Of a stretch of DNA of 64,000 nt, positions 10,640 through 21,874 are shown piece by piece. Position 1 is the stretch's first letter. Each line of letters starts with the position of its first letter. The notes under the pieces were generated by a model, which saw only the letters and a list, made by a program, of their open reading frames with translations, made no database searches and had not been told where the DNA came from. The stretch is from Adiantum capillus-veneris. Taxonomy: Eukaryota; Streptophyta; Polypodiopsida; Polypodiales; Pteridaceae. Both the position numbers and the translations under genes were made by a program. The stretch covers positions 35,541,239 to 35,605,238 of the forward strand of contig CM043966.1 of NCBI GenBank assembly GCA_014529385.2, read 5' to 3'.

Positions 10640-11916
10640 GGTATGATATTTAACAATTTCTTTCCCAAGGTGCCTTTCCAGAGGATTGGAAGCAGAATCA
10701 GAAGAAAGCTCTGATCATAAAAAGCCTAAAATTTACTATCATAGGAGGGTTACTTTATCGACTGGGTATTGATGGTATACTTCGACGATGTGTCCCTATG
10801 GAAGGAAGAATGCAAGTAATTACAGAAGCACACAATGGTGAATCTGGTGGACACTTTTCCAACGAAGTAACCTACAAGAAGATTCTGCAAGCTGGTCTGT
10901 GGTGGCAAACAATGATTGCTGATGTCACAAGTTTTTGTAAAACTTGTGACATATGCCAAAGGATGGGTTGACCAACAGCTGCAGATATGACTCCCTTGAT
11001 GCCAGTCCAACCACTGGGAGTATTCATGAAATGGGGACTAGATTTTATGGGACCTTTTAAGAAGGTTACTCCCAGGAAGAACAAAGTACATAGTAATGGC
11101 TACTTGTTATGTAACCAAGTGGGTTGAAGCTAAGGCTCTTCCTGACAACGCAGCCAAGTCAACTGCAAGGTTTCTATTTGAGAATATTGTCTGCCGATAT
11201 GGATGTCCAGTAGAGATTGTGACTGATCAAGGAACACATTTTATCAATGACACTATGGAAATCCTATTGGATATGCTTTTAGTCAAGCATCAGAAATCTA
11301 CTCCTTACTATCCCAGATGCAATCGACAGGCTAAAAGTAGCACCAAGACAATAAAGACTATTCTCACTAAGGTGTTGCAAAAGAAACCAGACCAGTGGGA
11401 TTCGAAACTTCAGACTTCTCTATATAAGGTAACTACTGGAATGACACCATTCACAATGGTGTATGGCACTGAAGCTGTGGTTCCTATGGAGTTTGTGATC
11501 CCAAGTCTGAGAATGGCTGTGAAGTATGGCTTAGACTTCAACCATAACATAAAAAAATGGCTAGATGAACTGATGCAGTTAGATGAACTCAGGCAACGGG
11601 CTATGTTAGAACAAGAAATCGCTCAACAATGAAGGAAGCACTAGCATGATCGCTGAAAGTTCGAGAATTCCAAAAAGGAGACTTAGTGCTTCTATATCAG
11701 TCTAGACTGGGTCCGAAGAAGCCGGACTTGAAGATTGCCTGGGCAGGACCATTTGAGGTAGACTGGGTCTTCTCCAATGGCACAGTCAAACTGAAAGATT
11801 TATCTGGATTCTTGTTGCCAGGAGTATATAATGGGGCAAAGATCAAGCTTTATTATTTAGAGACCAGAGAAACTGGGCCAGAACAAGGTACTAAGGAACT
11901 GGAACTTGCTGATTAA
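10640..11916 (+). pseudogene. pol: pol: integrase, catalytic Glu replaced by Lys
   Basis: A single H2C2 zinc-binding module (EAHNGESGGHF near 10825, CKTCDIC near 10937) precedes the core. Core residues are LDFMGPF (near 11037) and TDQGTHF (near 11220). Where the third acidic residue should be, the sequence reads NRQAKSS (11321-11341), so the catalytic Glu is Lys. The C-terminal part (11686-11916) has GPFEVDWVFSNGTVKL, matching the GPY/F-like domain. A stop near 10970 and frame changes near 11090 and 11640 break it. This copy could not integrate by itself. Confidence 0.85.
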
Positions 11917-12024
11917 GAGATACCAGAATCAGACATTTTTGGACTTTTTCATGTGCAACCAGTTCCAATTTCAGAACCAGTACCAGAAAAACCAGATTAG
12001 GCTGACCTTAGAATCAGTACCAAT

Positions 12025-13338
12025 ATGGTCGAGCCAAACTGGAAATCAGTCCAGTATCAGTGGGGACACACTTTCCAATTTTTAAGCGCCCAACGATCAG
12101 ATGGCACGCCAATAGTAATTATTTCAAGGATGGGTCACAGTCTTGTCCAATACATGTCTGCCACGACAGCAGCAATGCACACAAGTCTAGGAACGGCGAG
12201 TGGTGGAGCTTTTATGGCACAAACACGTATAACGGTCAGGAGAGTTAGCATTTTTCCTCATAAATCCCATGCGCGACGCTTTCCTCCTGTTAACCATTCG
12301 CCATCACCAAGCTCCGAGGTTTCTTCGCTACAGCCGCAAACCTTGACCTCTGAAGAGAAAGTTGACTGTCAGCTAGCCTTGCCATTGACACTAGGAAACG
12401 GCTTTGAGACGACAAGTAAGTCTTCTTCTCCTTCGCCTGTTTCATCGTCATCGTCTTCACAATGTATGGGTAGAAGGAAATGCTCAGAGAAGATGCAGGA
12501 GTATCTTGAGGAAACCCAGGCCATAGTTGCTGCTGCAAAGGCCAGCCTTCCCATTATACCGTACAGTAAAATCCAACGTTATGTATTCACTGACCAAGCA
12601 ATGACTCTGCTACAACTCTGGGATCTCCAAGTTGTGTTGCAAGCTACAAGAATTGCTTTTGATGTAGAAATCATCAAGCAAGTTCTTGATTCTTTTGACG
12701 CTGAAGATGGCACTACCATGGTAAATGGTAGGAAGGTGTCAGCAGTGACATCAGAAACCATAGCTTTTGCATTCAGAATGCCCAACGAGCCCAAACCTTC
12801 TGTGGCAACTGCACAACAGATAAGTATAGCTCTGAAGGAGGATGAAGTGGCTAAACGTAAGCGCAAGGAAAGTGGTCAAGGAGTTCCAGTAGCAGGACTG
12901 GAAGCTTCCATTGCTTACAGGTTTGTAGCCAAAGCAGTAAGCCTTAAAAGCAACCCAACGTATATATTCGAAAAACTGTTTTCTATGCTGTTAGCCAAGA
13001 TATTGGATCCACAGGTTCCTATTAATCTTTGTCAAATTCTCTCGCACAATGTACTCCAGCAAACCGCCAAGCTAAAATCTCAAAATGTTTTCAAAGCTTG
13101 GTATGTTTGGCAATTCCTGTATTGGGCTACTGCTACAGATGTTAATGAGCAGGTAAAGAAGGCTTGGAGTGAGAAGCCAATTTTTGAGCCGAAGAACATT
13201 GAGCTGTCCTCAGACGACGAAGATACGGACAGTCAAACTATTTCAACAGACCTGAAAACGAAAGCAACTGCAGAACAGGCTGGCAGTTCAAAGAAGCCAA
13301 AGACTACACTGACAAAGAGCAGTGAGTTTTTGAAGTAG
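12025..13338 (+). CDS. Extra 3' ORF, part A: unknown globular protein downstream of pol
   Basis: A 437-codon open frame on the sense strand after integrase. Residues 1-150 are Ser/Thr-rich and low in complexity. About 165-370 look folded and contain YVFTDQAMTLLQLWD, FDVEIIKQVLDSFDAEDG and VNGRKVSAVTSETIAFAF. An acidic Ser-rich stretch ELSSDDEDTDS and a Lys-rich tail follow. The central motif resembles the 'putative plant transposon protein' domain known from genes near plant gypsy elements, and the first third of the ORF region at 58082. The role is unknown; a structural or accessory protein is possible. It is longer and better preserved than pol in this copy. Confidence 0.65.
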   Translation: MVEPNWKSVQYQWGHTFQFLSAQRSDGTPIVIISRMGHSLVQYMSATTAAMHTSLGTASGGAFMAQTRITVRRVSIFPHKSHARRFPPVNHSPSPSSEVSSLQPQTLTSEEKVDCQLALPLTLGNGFETTSKSSSPSPVSSSSSSQCMGRRKCSEKMQEYLEETQAIVAAAKASLPIIPYSKIQRYVFTDQAMTLLQLWDLQVVLQATRIAFDVEIIKQVLDSFDAEDGTTMVNGRKVSAVTSETIAFAFRMPNEPKPSVATAQQISIALKEDEVAKRKRKESGQGVPVAGLEASIAYRFVAKAVSLKSNPTYIFEKLFSMLLAKILDPQVPINLCQILSHNVLQQTAKLKSQNVFKAWYVWQFLYWATATDVNEQVKKAWSEKPIFEPKNIELSSDDEDTDSQTISTDLKTKATAEQAGSSKKPKTTLTKSSEFLK

Positions 13339-13533
13339 ATAGAAAGCCAGGTCAAGACAGTGAATACTGAGAAAGCTGTAGTGAGCCAGACAGAGCAACA
13401 ATCTTCTCAGAAGACTGTGCCTAACGAGTCAGTAGCACAAAGTGCAATTGCTACTAGTTTTGGAAAGGATCAGGCCAAGCCAGCCACTTCTGAGAAGATA
13501 GCAGACTAGTCATGGGACAAAGGCAAGAGCGAA

Positions 13534-14481
13534 ATGGCCAAGGGGAAAGGTCCAGCTTCCTCGACTCTGCTAGGTGGAGTTCCTACTCCAAATACTGAAA
13601 ACATTCTGCAACTGGTAAAACAGGACAAGTTGCAGCAAATGCAGATTAAACAGTTGAAAGGGAATCTCCTGCTACGCAAAGCTGATTATGCAACTTTACC
13701 CTACATGGCTCTAGTGACAATAAATGAGCCTACTGATTCTGATCCAACCACATTCAAAGACAGATGTTCAGTCCTCATACAGTCTTCTTGGAATACCATT
13801 GTCAGTTGTATGGGACAACTGATGGAGGTTGCTGGATCAGAAGATGAAGTCAAAAAGCTTAAAACTAACTTGACGGAGACACAAGATCAGATTGAAAAGC
13901 TCCAGAAAGCCCGGGAAGAGCAGAACATACAACACAGGGTACTGGAAGCTCATTCAGAAAGGACTAATGAGTTGTTAAACAAAAAGTTAGCTAAGGCTAA
14001 ATCTGAAATAATGATCATCAAGAATCAATGAAATGAAGCACTCATAGCTGCAGAGCGGGCTGAAACAATGCTCAGGATGAAGCGGGCGGAATTCAAAAAC
14101 CTTTTAATGTGCCATACAGCTATGAAGGCCTCTCTTACTGAAAGATACATCTATAACAGCTTGGCTGAAATTTTAAATCCATCAGGCAATGCTGTTTTCA
14201 ATTTAGAGAATTTAAAGTCCTTGATGGAAAGTATGCAGAGTGATTCGCAGGACAAGGTGACTCAGTATAATACTGCTCTGATGAATCAAGCTATATTAGA
14301 TTATATTGAGCAACAGACTTCTCCGGATGAGGAAGAAGAAGACCAAGAAGATGAAGCTGATCAGGAGGAGATTGATCAAGAAGCAGGGCATACAAACGAT
14401 GATGATGAGGGCCCACCACCATCCCCACCTCCAGGACCTGGTACTGGTGGGACAGGGCCAACTGAAGAAGGCCAATCATAG
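13534..14481 (+). pseudogene. Extra 3' ORF, part B: coiled coil and acidic/proline tail
   Basis: Two sense frames (13534-14031 and 14068-14481) are in the same phase as part A and separated by stop codons (TAG near 13336 and 13507, TGA near 14030). The middle is a heptad-like coiled coil (DEVKKLKTNLTETQDQIEKL). The end is Glu/Asp-rich and then Pro-rich (PPPSPPPGPGTGGTGP). Parts A and B probably formed one long protein. No catalytic motif is seen. Confidence 0.55.
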
Positions 14482-14705
14482 CCAGACTAGCCAGGCCAAA
14501 ATGAGGGCCAACAGGAATGACAGAATGAAGGGCATCAGTCGGGGAACCAGCAGACTGAAGAGCAGTAGCCTAGTCACACTGGGAATCAGCCAACTGATCA
14601 GTCCCAACTCAGTAGAGATGCTAAAGGGAAAATGAAAGTGGAGGATGAGGGACCAGTTGTTGATCATCAACATTCACTGCAGCTCATTACCTTGAATAGG
14701 CAATT

Positions 14706-15878
14706 TTGAGACATCAACATGCCTCCATAACCAGACAGTATCTGGAGGATGATGATCTCTTGTCTGATTTGGAAAGATTTCAAAGGCTATATGTTGGAGC
14801 CAGGGAAATGGTGGAACATTGGAAATCAGCAGCTTTCCATGATAAAGAAGCTTGCTGTTTACCTGCGCATCCCAGTACAGTCCAGCTGCTGGAACGAGTT
14901 CCTGAATGGATACTCAATGCTGATGAGAGAGTGGCAAACCCGCACTTACAAAGGCAGTCTACTGCAGATTTTCGCTCCCTTGCCTTGGAACTAGAACTTC
15001 TGCTGGGCAACAAACCAACTTACCGATGTATGAAGGATGTTAGGGTACAACTCAAGGATGTTTTGGTACAAGTGCAAACTGCCAGAGGTGCTTTGGATCA
15101 GAGAGTCAAAGCCATTCTTCAAGACCAGACAACCACTAGCAAAGGACCTCAGACTAGAATGTCAGTTGGAGCACAGGAAACTGCTCTCCGAACATTGTTC
15201 CAGCTAGTGAGAATCACCAGAAAGATGATGCAGCAAGAGAACCAGGTTGTTCTCAATTTCTTAGAATTTGTGCCTAATTCTCCAGTTCTCTTGTATGTTG
15301 TTCCAGCAAGAGAAACAGAGCTACCAAGATTCTTTCCAGCACTGTATCCTCAACATCCAGAACCAGTTGATCGCCTTACATACTTCAAAATCACTGATGA
15401 GCTTCAGGATTGGTATGAGCGATCGACTATGGAATGAAAGACTTGGCAGACGCCGTTCAATGATGCTCTCCAAATCAATGATATTCAGGCACTGAAAGAG
15501 GAGATGCATAGGATCCAGCTGTGTATGGGCCAGTGGAAGATTCAAGTCAGAGGACTGACCAGGATTACTAATCAGTTGCTACAACTTACAGTCGAATCTT
15601 CTAAATTACCTGAAAAAGACATTGCAGCAAATCTAGGTCTGGCACCACAGTACAGGGAGATGGCTGAGATTATTTTTGAAGCTCGAGTCAAAACTAATCA
15701 GCCTCTTCCAGAAGGATGGATCCATACTGATTCGCATTGTCATAAGCTGAGCAAGGGCAGGCGTACACTCTATGATCCTGACACCAAAACCTATCATTCC
15801 CTCACGCCTTATGAAGTAGAGATGACCACCGACCGACGGGATCAGCTTGAGCAGGAGGCCATTTACCGACTGATTTAG
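14706..15878 (+). pseudogene. Extra 3' ORF, part C: helical C-terminal region
   Basis: Frames 14706-15437 and 15504-15878 encode a helical, Leu/Glu/Arg-rich polypeptide with LYVGAREMVEHWK, FFPALYPQHPEPVDRLTYF and a conserved-looking Trp/Tyr-rich end. A TGA near 15435 and a frame change split them. They lie just before the polypurine tract, where other retroelement lineages carry envelope-like ORFs. I see no signal peptide or membrane segment, so an envelope function is not supported. Confidence 0.5.
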
Positions 15879-16237
15879 AAGGATAATGCTGGTACTGGGA
15901 CTTCTCAGGCACCCTCCAGGTCAAAGGGCAAATGGAAGATGGTCCAATGGAAGGATACTGGGTAGTTCCATCTCAGAATTCAGTGGCGAATTTTCTCCTC
16001 AGCAGGCAGGCGAAGATGACAGCTCTACCTTGGCCTGATGAGAGCTCCACCTTGGCCTTTTCAGCTGCCTCTGGCAATCCTTGGCCTTTTCATCTGCCTA
16101 CTCGCAATCTTTGTATGGCCATTCTGTCAGTGGTCAAGACGGATTCCCAACATCAGAACCAGACAATGGATTTTTCAGTCCCACATCAGAATCAAACAGG
16201 GGAATTTTTCAGAAATTTTGGAATCTTGCCAAAATTC
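15879..16237 (+). other. Non-coding 3' leader to the polypurine tract
   Basis: Nothing recognisable. A short imperfect repeat (ACCTTGGCCTGATGAG / ACCTTGGCCTTTTCAG) occurs near 16024-16062. Confidence 0.5.
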
Positions 16238-16254
16238 AAGAAAGAAGGGAAGGA
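16238..16254 (+). other. Polypurine tract
   Basis: AAGAAAGAAGGGAAGGA ends exactly one base before the 3' LTR start TGTAGA, as expected for the plus-strand primer of reverse transcription. Confidence 0.85.
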
Positions 16255-16737
16255 TGTAGACGGCTGGATAGTTCACTGTGTGGGAACGTCTTCTTAGAAG
16301 ATGGGCAACGAATTACTTAGTAGTTACTATGGTAATTACCACAGTAAACCCGAAGTGTATAAATATGACCCATTACATTGTAATCGGGTTGGCAATTATT
16401 ATCATTTGGGTTGGCGCCTTGGCTGTATTTATACTTGTGAATCATTGGCAGTATTGTCGGCTGTACTTTCTCTTTGTAAATCATATTCGCTGTAACCTTG
16501 ATCTATAATTCCAATCATGGCATATTCCAGTTATACTTACTTCTCGTCCAGTCTTCTGAATCTGAATCTGAATCTGAACCTTATTTCTAGTACATAAGTT
16601 TGATTCTTATTTCAATATCCACATTCCAGTCTAGCTTCTGATTCCTGTGCAGTCTACTGTTTGAAATCTCCCTACACTAGTAGCTGAAATCTTCCAACAC
16701 TGGAATTAGCTGTCTCAAGAGATCAGCTCCAATTCCA
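16255..16737 (+). repeat. 3' LTR of the 11.1-kb gypsy element
   Basis: It has the same length and termini as 5598-6080, with about 27 substitutions and no indels by eye. TATAAATA is at 16358-16365. It is followed by the target duplication CTCCA (16738-16742). Confidence 0.95.
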
Positions 16738-16742
16738 CTCCA

Positions 16743-17170
16743 CTATGCTAAAGGAACCACCGATCGGAGCCCGGTCCTTTTGACATCCCTCTTGTACCGG
16801 GGACTCTAGGTTGATCACCCTATCTTTGGGTGTTTTGTTGGTGGGGTCAAAGTGAAAGTCTTCTTTCTCTTCATTAGAAGAAAGCAATAGTATGTCGGCA
16901 GACAGTAGTGGTGTAGTAGGTTTCACAGGGGAATCCGAGAATGCTACATACTCTGTGGAAACTTTAGCATCCAAAAGATAAAGAGGAGAGCTATTAACTT
17001 TACCTGCATTCTACAAAGGAAATGTTAACGGTTCACCTTCAACAGATTTTGCTAGGGCAAACACATTATAACCAGCTGGTGCATTTATGTTAGCTCCAGA
17101 TAGAACCAACAAATATCCTTCCGATGATAGGTGGTGTGGTTTGCCAACCCCCACACCACCCACGTGAACG
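16743..17170 (-). pseudogene. 5' part of the broken Cys/His-containing protein gene
   Basis: The minus frame runs from about 17170 to 16738 with one in-frame TAG near 17010 that interrupts otherwise continuous coding sequence (APAGYNVFALAKSVEGEP before it, LLDAKVSTEYVAFSDSP after it). Removing the gypsy element and one CTCCA copy keeps this frame in phase with 5597-5250, so the element landed inside one exon. Upstream the frame meets the (GA)n tract at 17189. Function unknown. Confidence 0.55.
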
Positions 17171-17187
17171 ATGAAATGTGAGATTTC

Positions 17188-17530
<343 letters not shown>

Positions 17531-17560
17531 AGAGAGAGATAGATAGATAGATAGATTTTA
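17531..17560 (-). repeat. LINE 3' tail (ATCT)n / (GATA)n
   Basis: The minus-strand LINE transcript would end ...GATAATAAAATC followed by a short ATCT array. A microsatellite tail is a common way for some LINE clades to end in place of poly(A). Confidence 0.55.
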
Positions 17561-17587
17561 TTATCGTCCTCGGAGGTCAAATATGAC

Positions 17588-20134
17588 CTATGGGACCAAA
17601 GGTACATGTGATGTAGTATGTGTATGGCTAATGAGTGACTCTCGATGCTCCAAAATTGTAGTGATGAGAGTCGCAATGGAGAGCCCACACTTTGGCTGGG
17701 AGAGGAAAGTGTGTAGGTCTAAGTTATGGCTGAAAATGTGAGAGAAGCAAGTTCGGATGTGATCAAAAGCTGAGCACTCTAGTAGTGTATGGTACTCAGA
17801 CTCTCGAACTTGCAGTGAGCATAATGTGCACAATCGATTTGACTCTTCTCCATTGCCCCAACGCCCTATCTCGCATCGAAGGAAATGGGAGCTAAGCCGA
17901 ATTGCTACGAGGATTTCTCCCAAGCCATAATACATTGGCGTTGTAGAAAAGCTTCATTCACTTGAGAGTCAATTGAAGCATCATGTAGCAAGTGTAATGC
18001 ATCCCATCTCCCAAACCACTTCTTTATGTCTTGCATCCATCCCGTGCTCAAGATCTTGCTTTTATGCGTCTTTTGAACTTTTTTGCTTGCTTCCCATGCA
18101 ATTGTAGGAAGTCGATGTGAGGGGTTTTGACGCATCTTTATCATGTACTCCACAACCCTTTCCATGCCCATAACCTCAATTGGAAGAGATCCCGATTCAA
18201 GAAGTAGGAGCATATATGGTGTTTGTGTCTTAACTTGGAGAAAGTTTGTAAGAAAACGCTTTTGGACATTCTCAAACTCTTTCCAAGTAGACTTTGAGAT
18301 GCTCCCGCCCCACACTTCAACTCCATAAAGAAGAACCGGTGTCACCAATGCATCAAAAAGATACTTCTTGAGAACCCAACACTTGATGTTTCCCGCATTA
18401 CACATGTTCTCAAATGCATAATATGCTCTCTTTCTCGCTTCCAAACGACGCATAGCACATTCATGCCACTTGTGATTGGATGAAACCTCAAGGCCAAGGT
18501 ACTTAAAGCTCTCAACAACTTCAAGTGTCTCGTTGTTGTACACAATGCATGGCTTCTCCTTATGGTTGGTTTTCACAAGCATAACCTTTGTTTTGGATTC
18601 ATTTACAATCAGCCCACTATGCAAGCAAAAGTTCTCAAGGACAACCATAAGCTTTTGTGCATCTTCTAAAGTGTGTGCTAGAAGCACTACATCATCCGCA
18701 TATGACAAAAGCATGATTACCGCATTGCAAATAGTGACCTCTTCAATGCCTTCTTCTTGCATAAAGTCAAGTACCATTTGTTCCAATTGATCGATGCATA
18801 GACCAAAGAGAGTTGGTGACAATGGACATCCTTGTTTAACCCCAATAGTGCTTACAAAAATTTCTGAAATTTCTCTTCCCATGCGCAATTGACAAATCAC
18901 CTTCTCATAGATTCGAGAAACCGCAAGCATAAACTCACTTGGCACTTGGAGTTCTTCCATCCTTCTCCACAAATTGTTACGTAGAATCATATGAAAGGCT
19001 TTCTTAAAGTCGACAAAACAACAATACAATCGCTTGCCTTTCAACCGACTTTCCTCCATGAGAACACGAAGAGTGACAAGATGATCAATGGTGCTATGGC
19101 ATCGACGAAAACCCGCTTGTCCCTTTGCACGCTTGTCATTCTCTTCAGCCCAATCACTCCATTTCATCTCCATTATGCACCCAAACAACTTTTCCATAAG
19201 AGACCCAATCATTATAGTCCGGTAGTTGCTTACATTCTTTACATCCCCTCCTTTATGCAAAGGCTTAACCCAATTAGTACTCCAATCATAAGGCATACCA
19301 TGTTGAAGTGCAAGGTTGAACATATCACACATCCACTCATGGGTAAAATCTCCCGTCCATTTGATCATCTCCGGCTTGATACCTTGAAGATCTCCCGCTT
19401 TGGGAGTGGCCAACTTTTCAAGCCCACCGCATACATCCTCAATAGTAAAAAAAGAAGGCATACATGGGAGTGAACCATAAAATGGCATTTTTTCAGTATT
19501 TTCTTGCTCAAATGTGTGTACATATCCACTAGACTCAAGTTACCAAAATTCTCAACCCGCTTGCCTCTCAAGTTTCTCCAACATCTTCCACATGCATGTG
19601 CCTTTTCTTGGACTTGAAATTCTTGTTGCTTTACTTCCCATCTTCTTCTCTTCTTTTGAATCAATGCCTTGTATGTATGCAAATGACTTTGATAGTTGTC
19701 TTTGTCCATAGTTGCATCAAGCTTTATCAAGGACTTTCGAGCATCTTGACATTCTTTATCAAACCACCTTTTGCGTGATCTATCTTTGTTGATACTATGG
19801 AGATGCTTTAGGGCAAAGCATTCTTCCGCACAAGAACAAATAGCTTTCTTGAAAGCTTCCCATTTAGTTTCCAATGGTGCATCACATTGAAGCTTTGTCA
19901 TCCATAATTTTTGCTCAACCATTTCAATGTACATTGGTGCCCGTTTGAAATCCATACATAGTGATAACTTCTCTTTCCTTTGGCTGAGATTATCATGCTT
20001 AGTTGCTTCTCCACATGAAAGGTCAATACATAAGGTGCGATGGTCGGATTTCGGGGTCCATTGACCAAACATAAAACTCTTTATGCGATACATGATGGCT
20101 TCAGAGAGTAGCATATAGTCAGTTCTCTCCTCCA

Positions 20135-20137
<3 letters not shown>
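17588..20137 (-). mobile_element. Non-LTR retrotransposon (LINE), 5'-truncated
   Basis: Minus-strand ORF2 remains. The endonuclease C-terminus (SDHRTLCIDL near 20040) comes first, then a linker, then the RT open from 19488 to 17905. The RT has NYRTIMIGSLMEKLF, GQAGFRRCHSTIDHL, CFVDFKKAFH, GVKQGCPLSPTLF and the catalytic SYADDVVLLA (near 18695). A zf-RVT-like Cys/His end (CTLCSLQVRESEYHTLLEC) follows in another frame at 17935-17588. Frame changes near 19480 and 17930 mark it as dead. The 5' end stops at a (CT)n tract at 20138, beyond which the CGAGC-terminus element begins. The long intact RT frame suggests a fairly recent family. Confidence 0.9.

Positions 20138-20169
<32 letters not shown>
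20138..20169. repeat. (CT)n tract, left flank of element B
   Basis: The tract interrupts the LINE endonuclease coding region on one side and abuts the left terminus of the element at 20170 on the other. A matching (TC)n tract lies at 25501-25536. Confidence 0.9.
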
Positions 20170-20173
<4 letters not shown>

Positions 20174-20726
20174 TACCAAACACCGAGCAAAAACTTCCGA
20201 GCAAACCAAAATGCGAGCAAGATCAATACCTAGGGCAATTACCCAAGTAATACACATTCTTTGGCATTGGTATACACTACTGGAGATAGGGGAGTAAGGA
20301 GAGAATGAGACGAATGGAGGAGACACAAGAAATACCATAAGGCTTCATCACTTCAAGAGAAAGGTAGGTTTCACATGAGAGAGGATAAAATCTTGCTACA
20401 GAATAGCAACTTGTCTATTGCCGCGACAAGGGCTCTACATCGACAATCAATCCAAGTTTTGAGAGGATTAGGAAGGAAGAGAGAGTTTGCCAACTTTGTC
20501 ATTAGAACTGGAAGATTTGGGAATTAAAGTTGATTTAGCATTGTGATGGAAGAGGGAGGTGTTTGGCTCTCCATCTCTCCCTTGCAATGTCAAGTTAAGG
20601 CGGAAGTGGCAACTATCCTAGACAAAAAAATCTCAAAAAAATGCAATGGTCTATGGTGAAAACAAGAATGCCTTTGGAGCCCATTTGGCACACTACATGG
20701 TTACTATCTTCTCACTTTGTGAGGGT

Positions 20727-20727
<1 letters not shown>

Positions 20728-20769
<42 letters not shown>
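20728..20769. repeat. Poly(G), ~42 bases
   Basis: An uninterrupted G run, exceptional for any genome and a likely assembly or polymerase problem site. Confidence 0.95.
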
Positions 20770-20770
<1 letters not shown>

Positions 20771-21430
20771 TATTGACCAAAAATTGTTCGGCCCAAAAGG
20801 GGACAAGTTTTTTCCTTTGTGAAAGCATTGCAAACAACACATCCTTTCCGCTATCCCATTGTCAAACCAAGCCTTTAGCTAGGTTAAGATGAGCCTGATA
20901 GAAAATTGAGAGCTTTCATCTAACTCTAGAAGGAACTATAAGATGGTTTTAGGAAAAGAAAAATATAAATCGAGTTGAAAAAGGGTGTATTTTATTAGTA
21001 AAACATTCATAGATAAGTTCTTTTATAGAGGAGTAGGCTTCTTGTTCACAAGCGATGGAGGGAGCAATTCTATTAAGAATAGAAGCAAATGAATTAGTCA
21101 ATAAAATTAGCATAGTGTAAAGTTGCAAGCACGTTCTATTGCAAGCGAGAGATTTGAAGTGCATTCTCCACTTTTTCCGCTACAAAGTACTTGATAGGTT
21201 CTCATTTCTGAGGGGGAGGGTTCCGCCCAAGTTCTTGTGGATCCAACAGAGGTGTTTTTCTCTGTCGACCAAACATTTTGCTCCAGCCTGGACCCTTGCT
21301 CTCTACTGCTAGGTGTTCTAAACCCAGCCTTAAAAAGGCATACTCAGAAAGTGTTCGGTCTCTTGAAGAAAAAACTCTAAACAAAGGACTGTTGCCAATT
21401 GGCCATTCACAATATTTTTTTCTAAATCAA

Positions 21431-21824
21431 ATCTCTCTCTAGCAATCCACATTGGCATGGGCTTCTAGAAAGAGAGAGAAAGACATCCTAGACTCCTTTC
21501 AAGGCAAATCCTAAATCAAATCTCTTTCTATCTATCCATGCCGGCATGGACTGGTAGTAGGTAGAGAGAGAGAGATCTACTAGTCCCCTTTCAAAAAAAA
21601 AATCTAAGTCAAATCTCTCTCTAGCAGTCCACGCCGACGTGGACTAGTATAGAGAGAGAGAGAGAGAGATCCAATGTTAGAAAAGAACTTTCAAGTTTTC
21701 CTTTTTTTTCACCAGTTAGAGAAAAATGAAAAATGTATTTTTAGACATGGAGAGATTTGCTAATCTCCTTTCACACTTTTCTAAATCGAAACACTCTCTA
21801 ACTATTCACAGCGGTGTGGACTCC

Positions 21825-21874
<50 letters not shown>

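Larger units (their letters stand above)
5598..16737 (+). mobile_element. Complete-structure Ty3/gypsy LTR retrotransposon, 11.1 kb
   Basis: The element has two 483-bp LTRs starting TGTAGA and ending TTCCA, a primer-binding site, gag, protease, RT, RNase H, integrase, a ~4-kb extra coding region, a polypurine tract and a perfect 5-bp target duplication (CTCCA). By my hand count the LTRs differ at about 27 of 483 positions (5-6%), so the insertion is not recent. The gene order protease-RT-RNase H-integrase is the Ty3/gypsy order. Many stops and frameshifts make this copy non-autonomous. It lies opposite to and inside a minus-strand host ORF. Confidence 0.95.

Noticed and set aside
15437-15879. 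Envelope function for the 3' ORF of the 11.1-kb element
   Set aside because: No signal peptide, furin-like site or transmembrane helix is seen; the parts are soluble, helical and coiled-coil.
18143-19473. Plus-strand ORFs opposite the LINE RT
   Set aside because: They are antisense shadows of the RT frame, which carries the real motifs.
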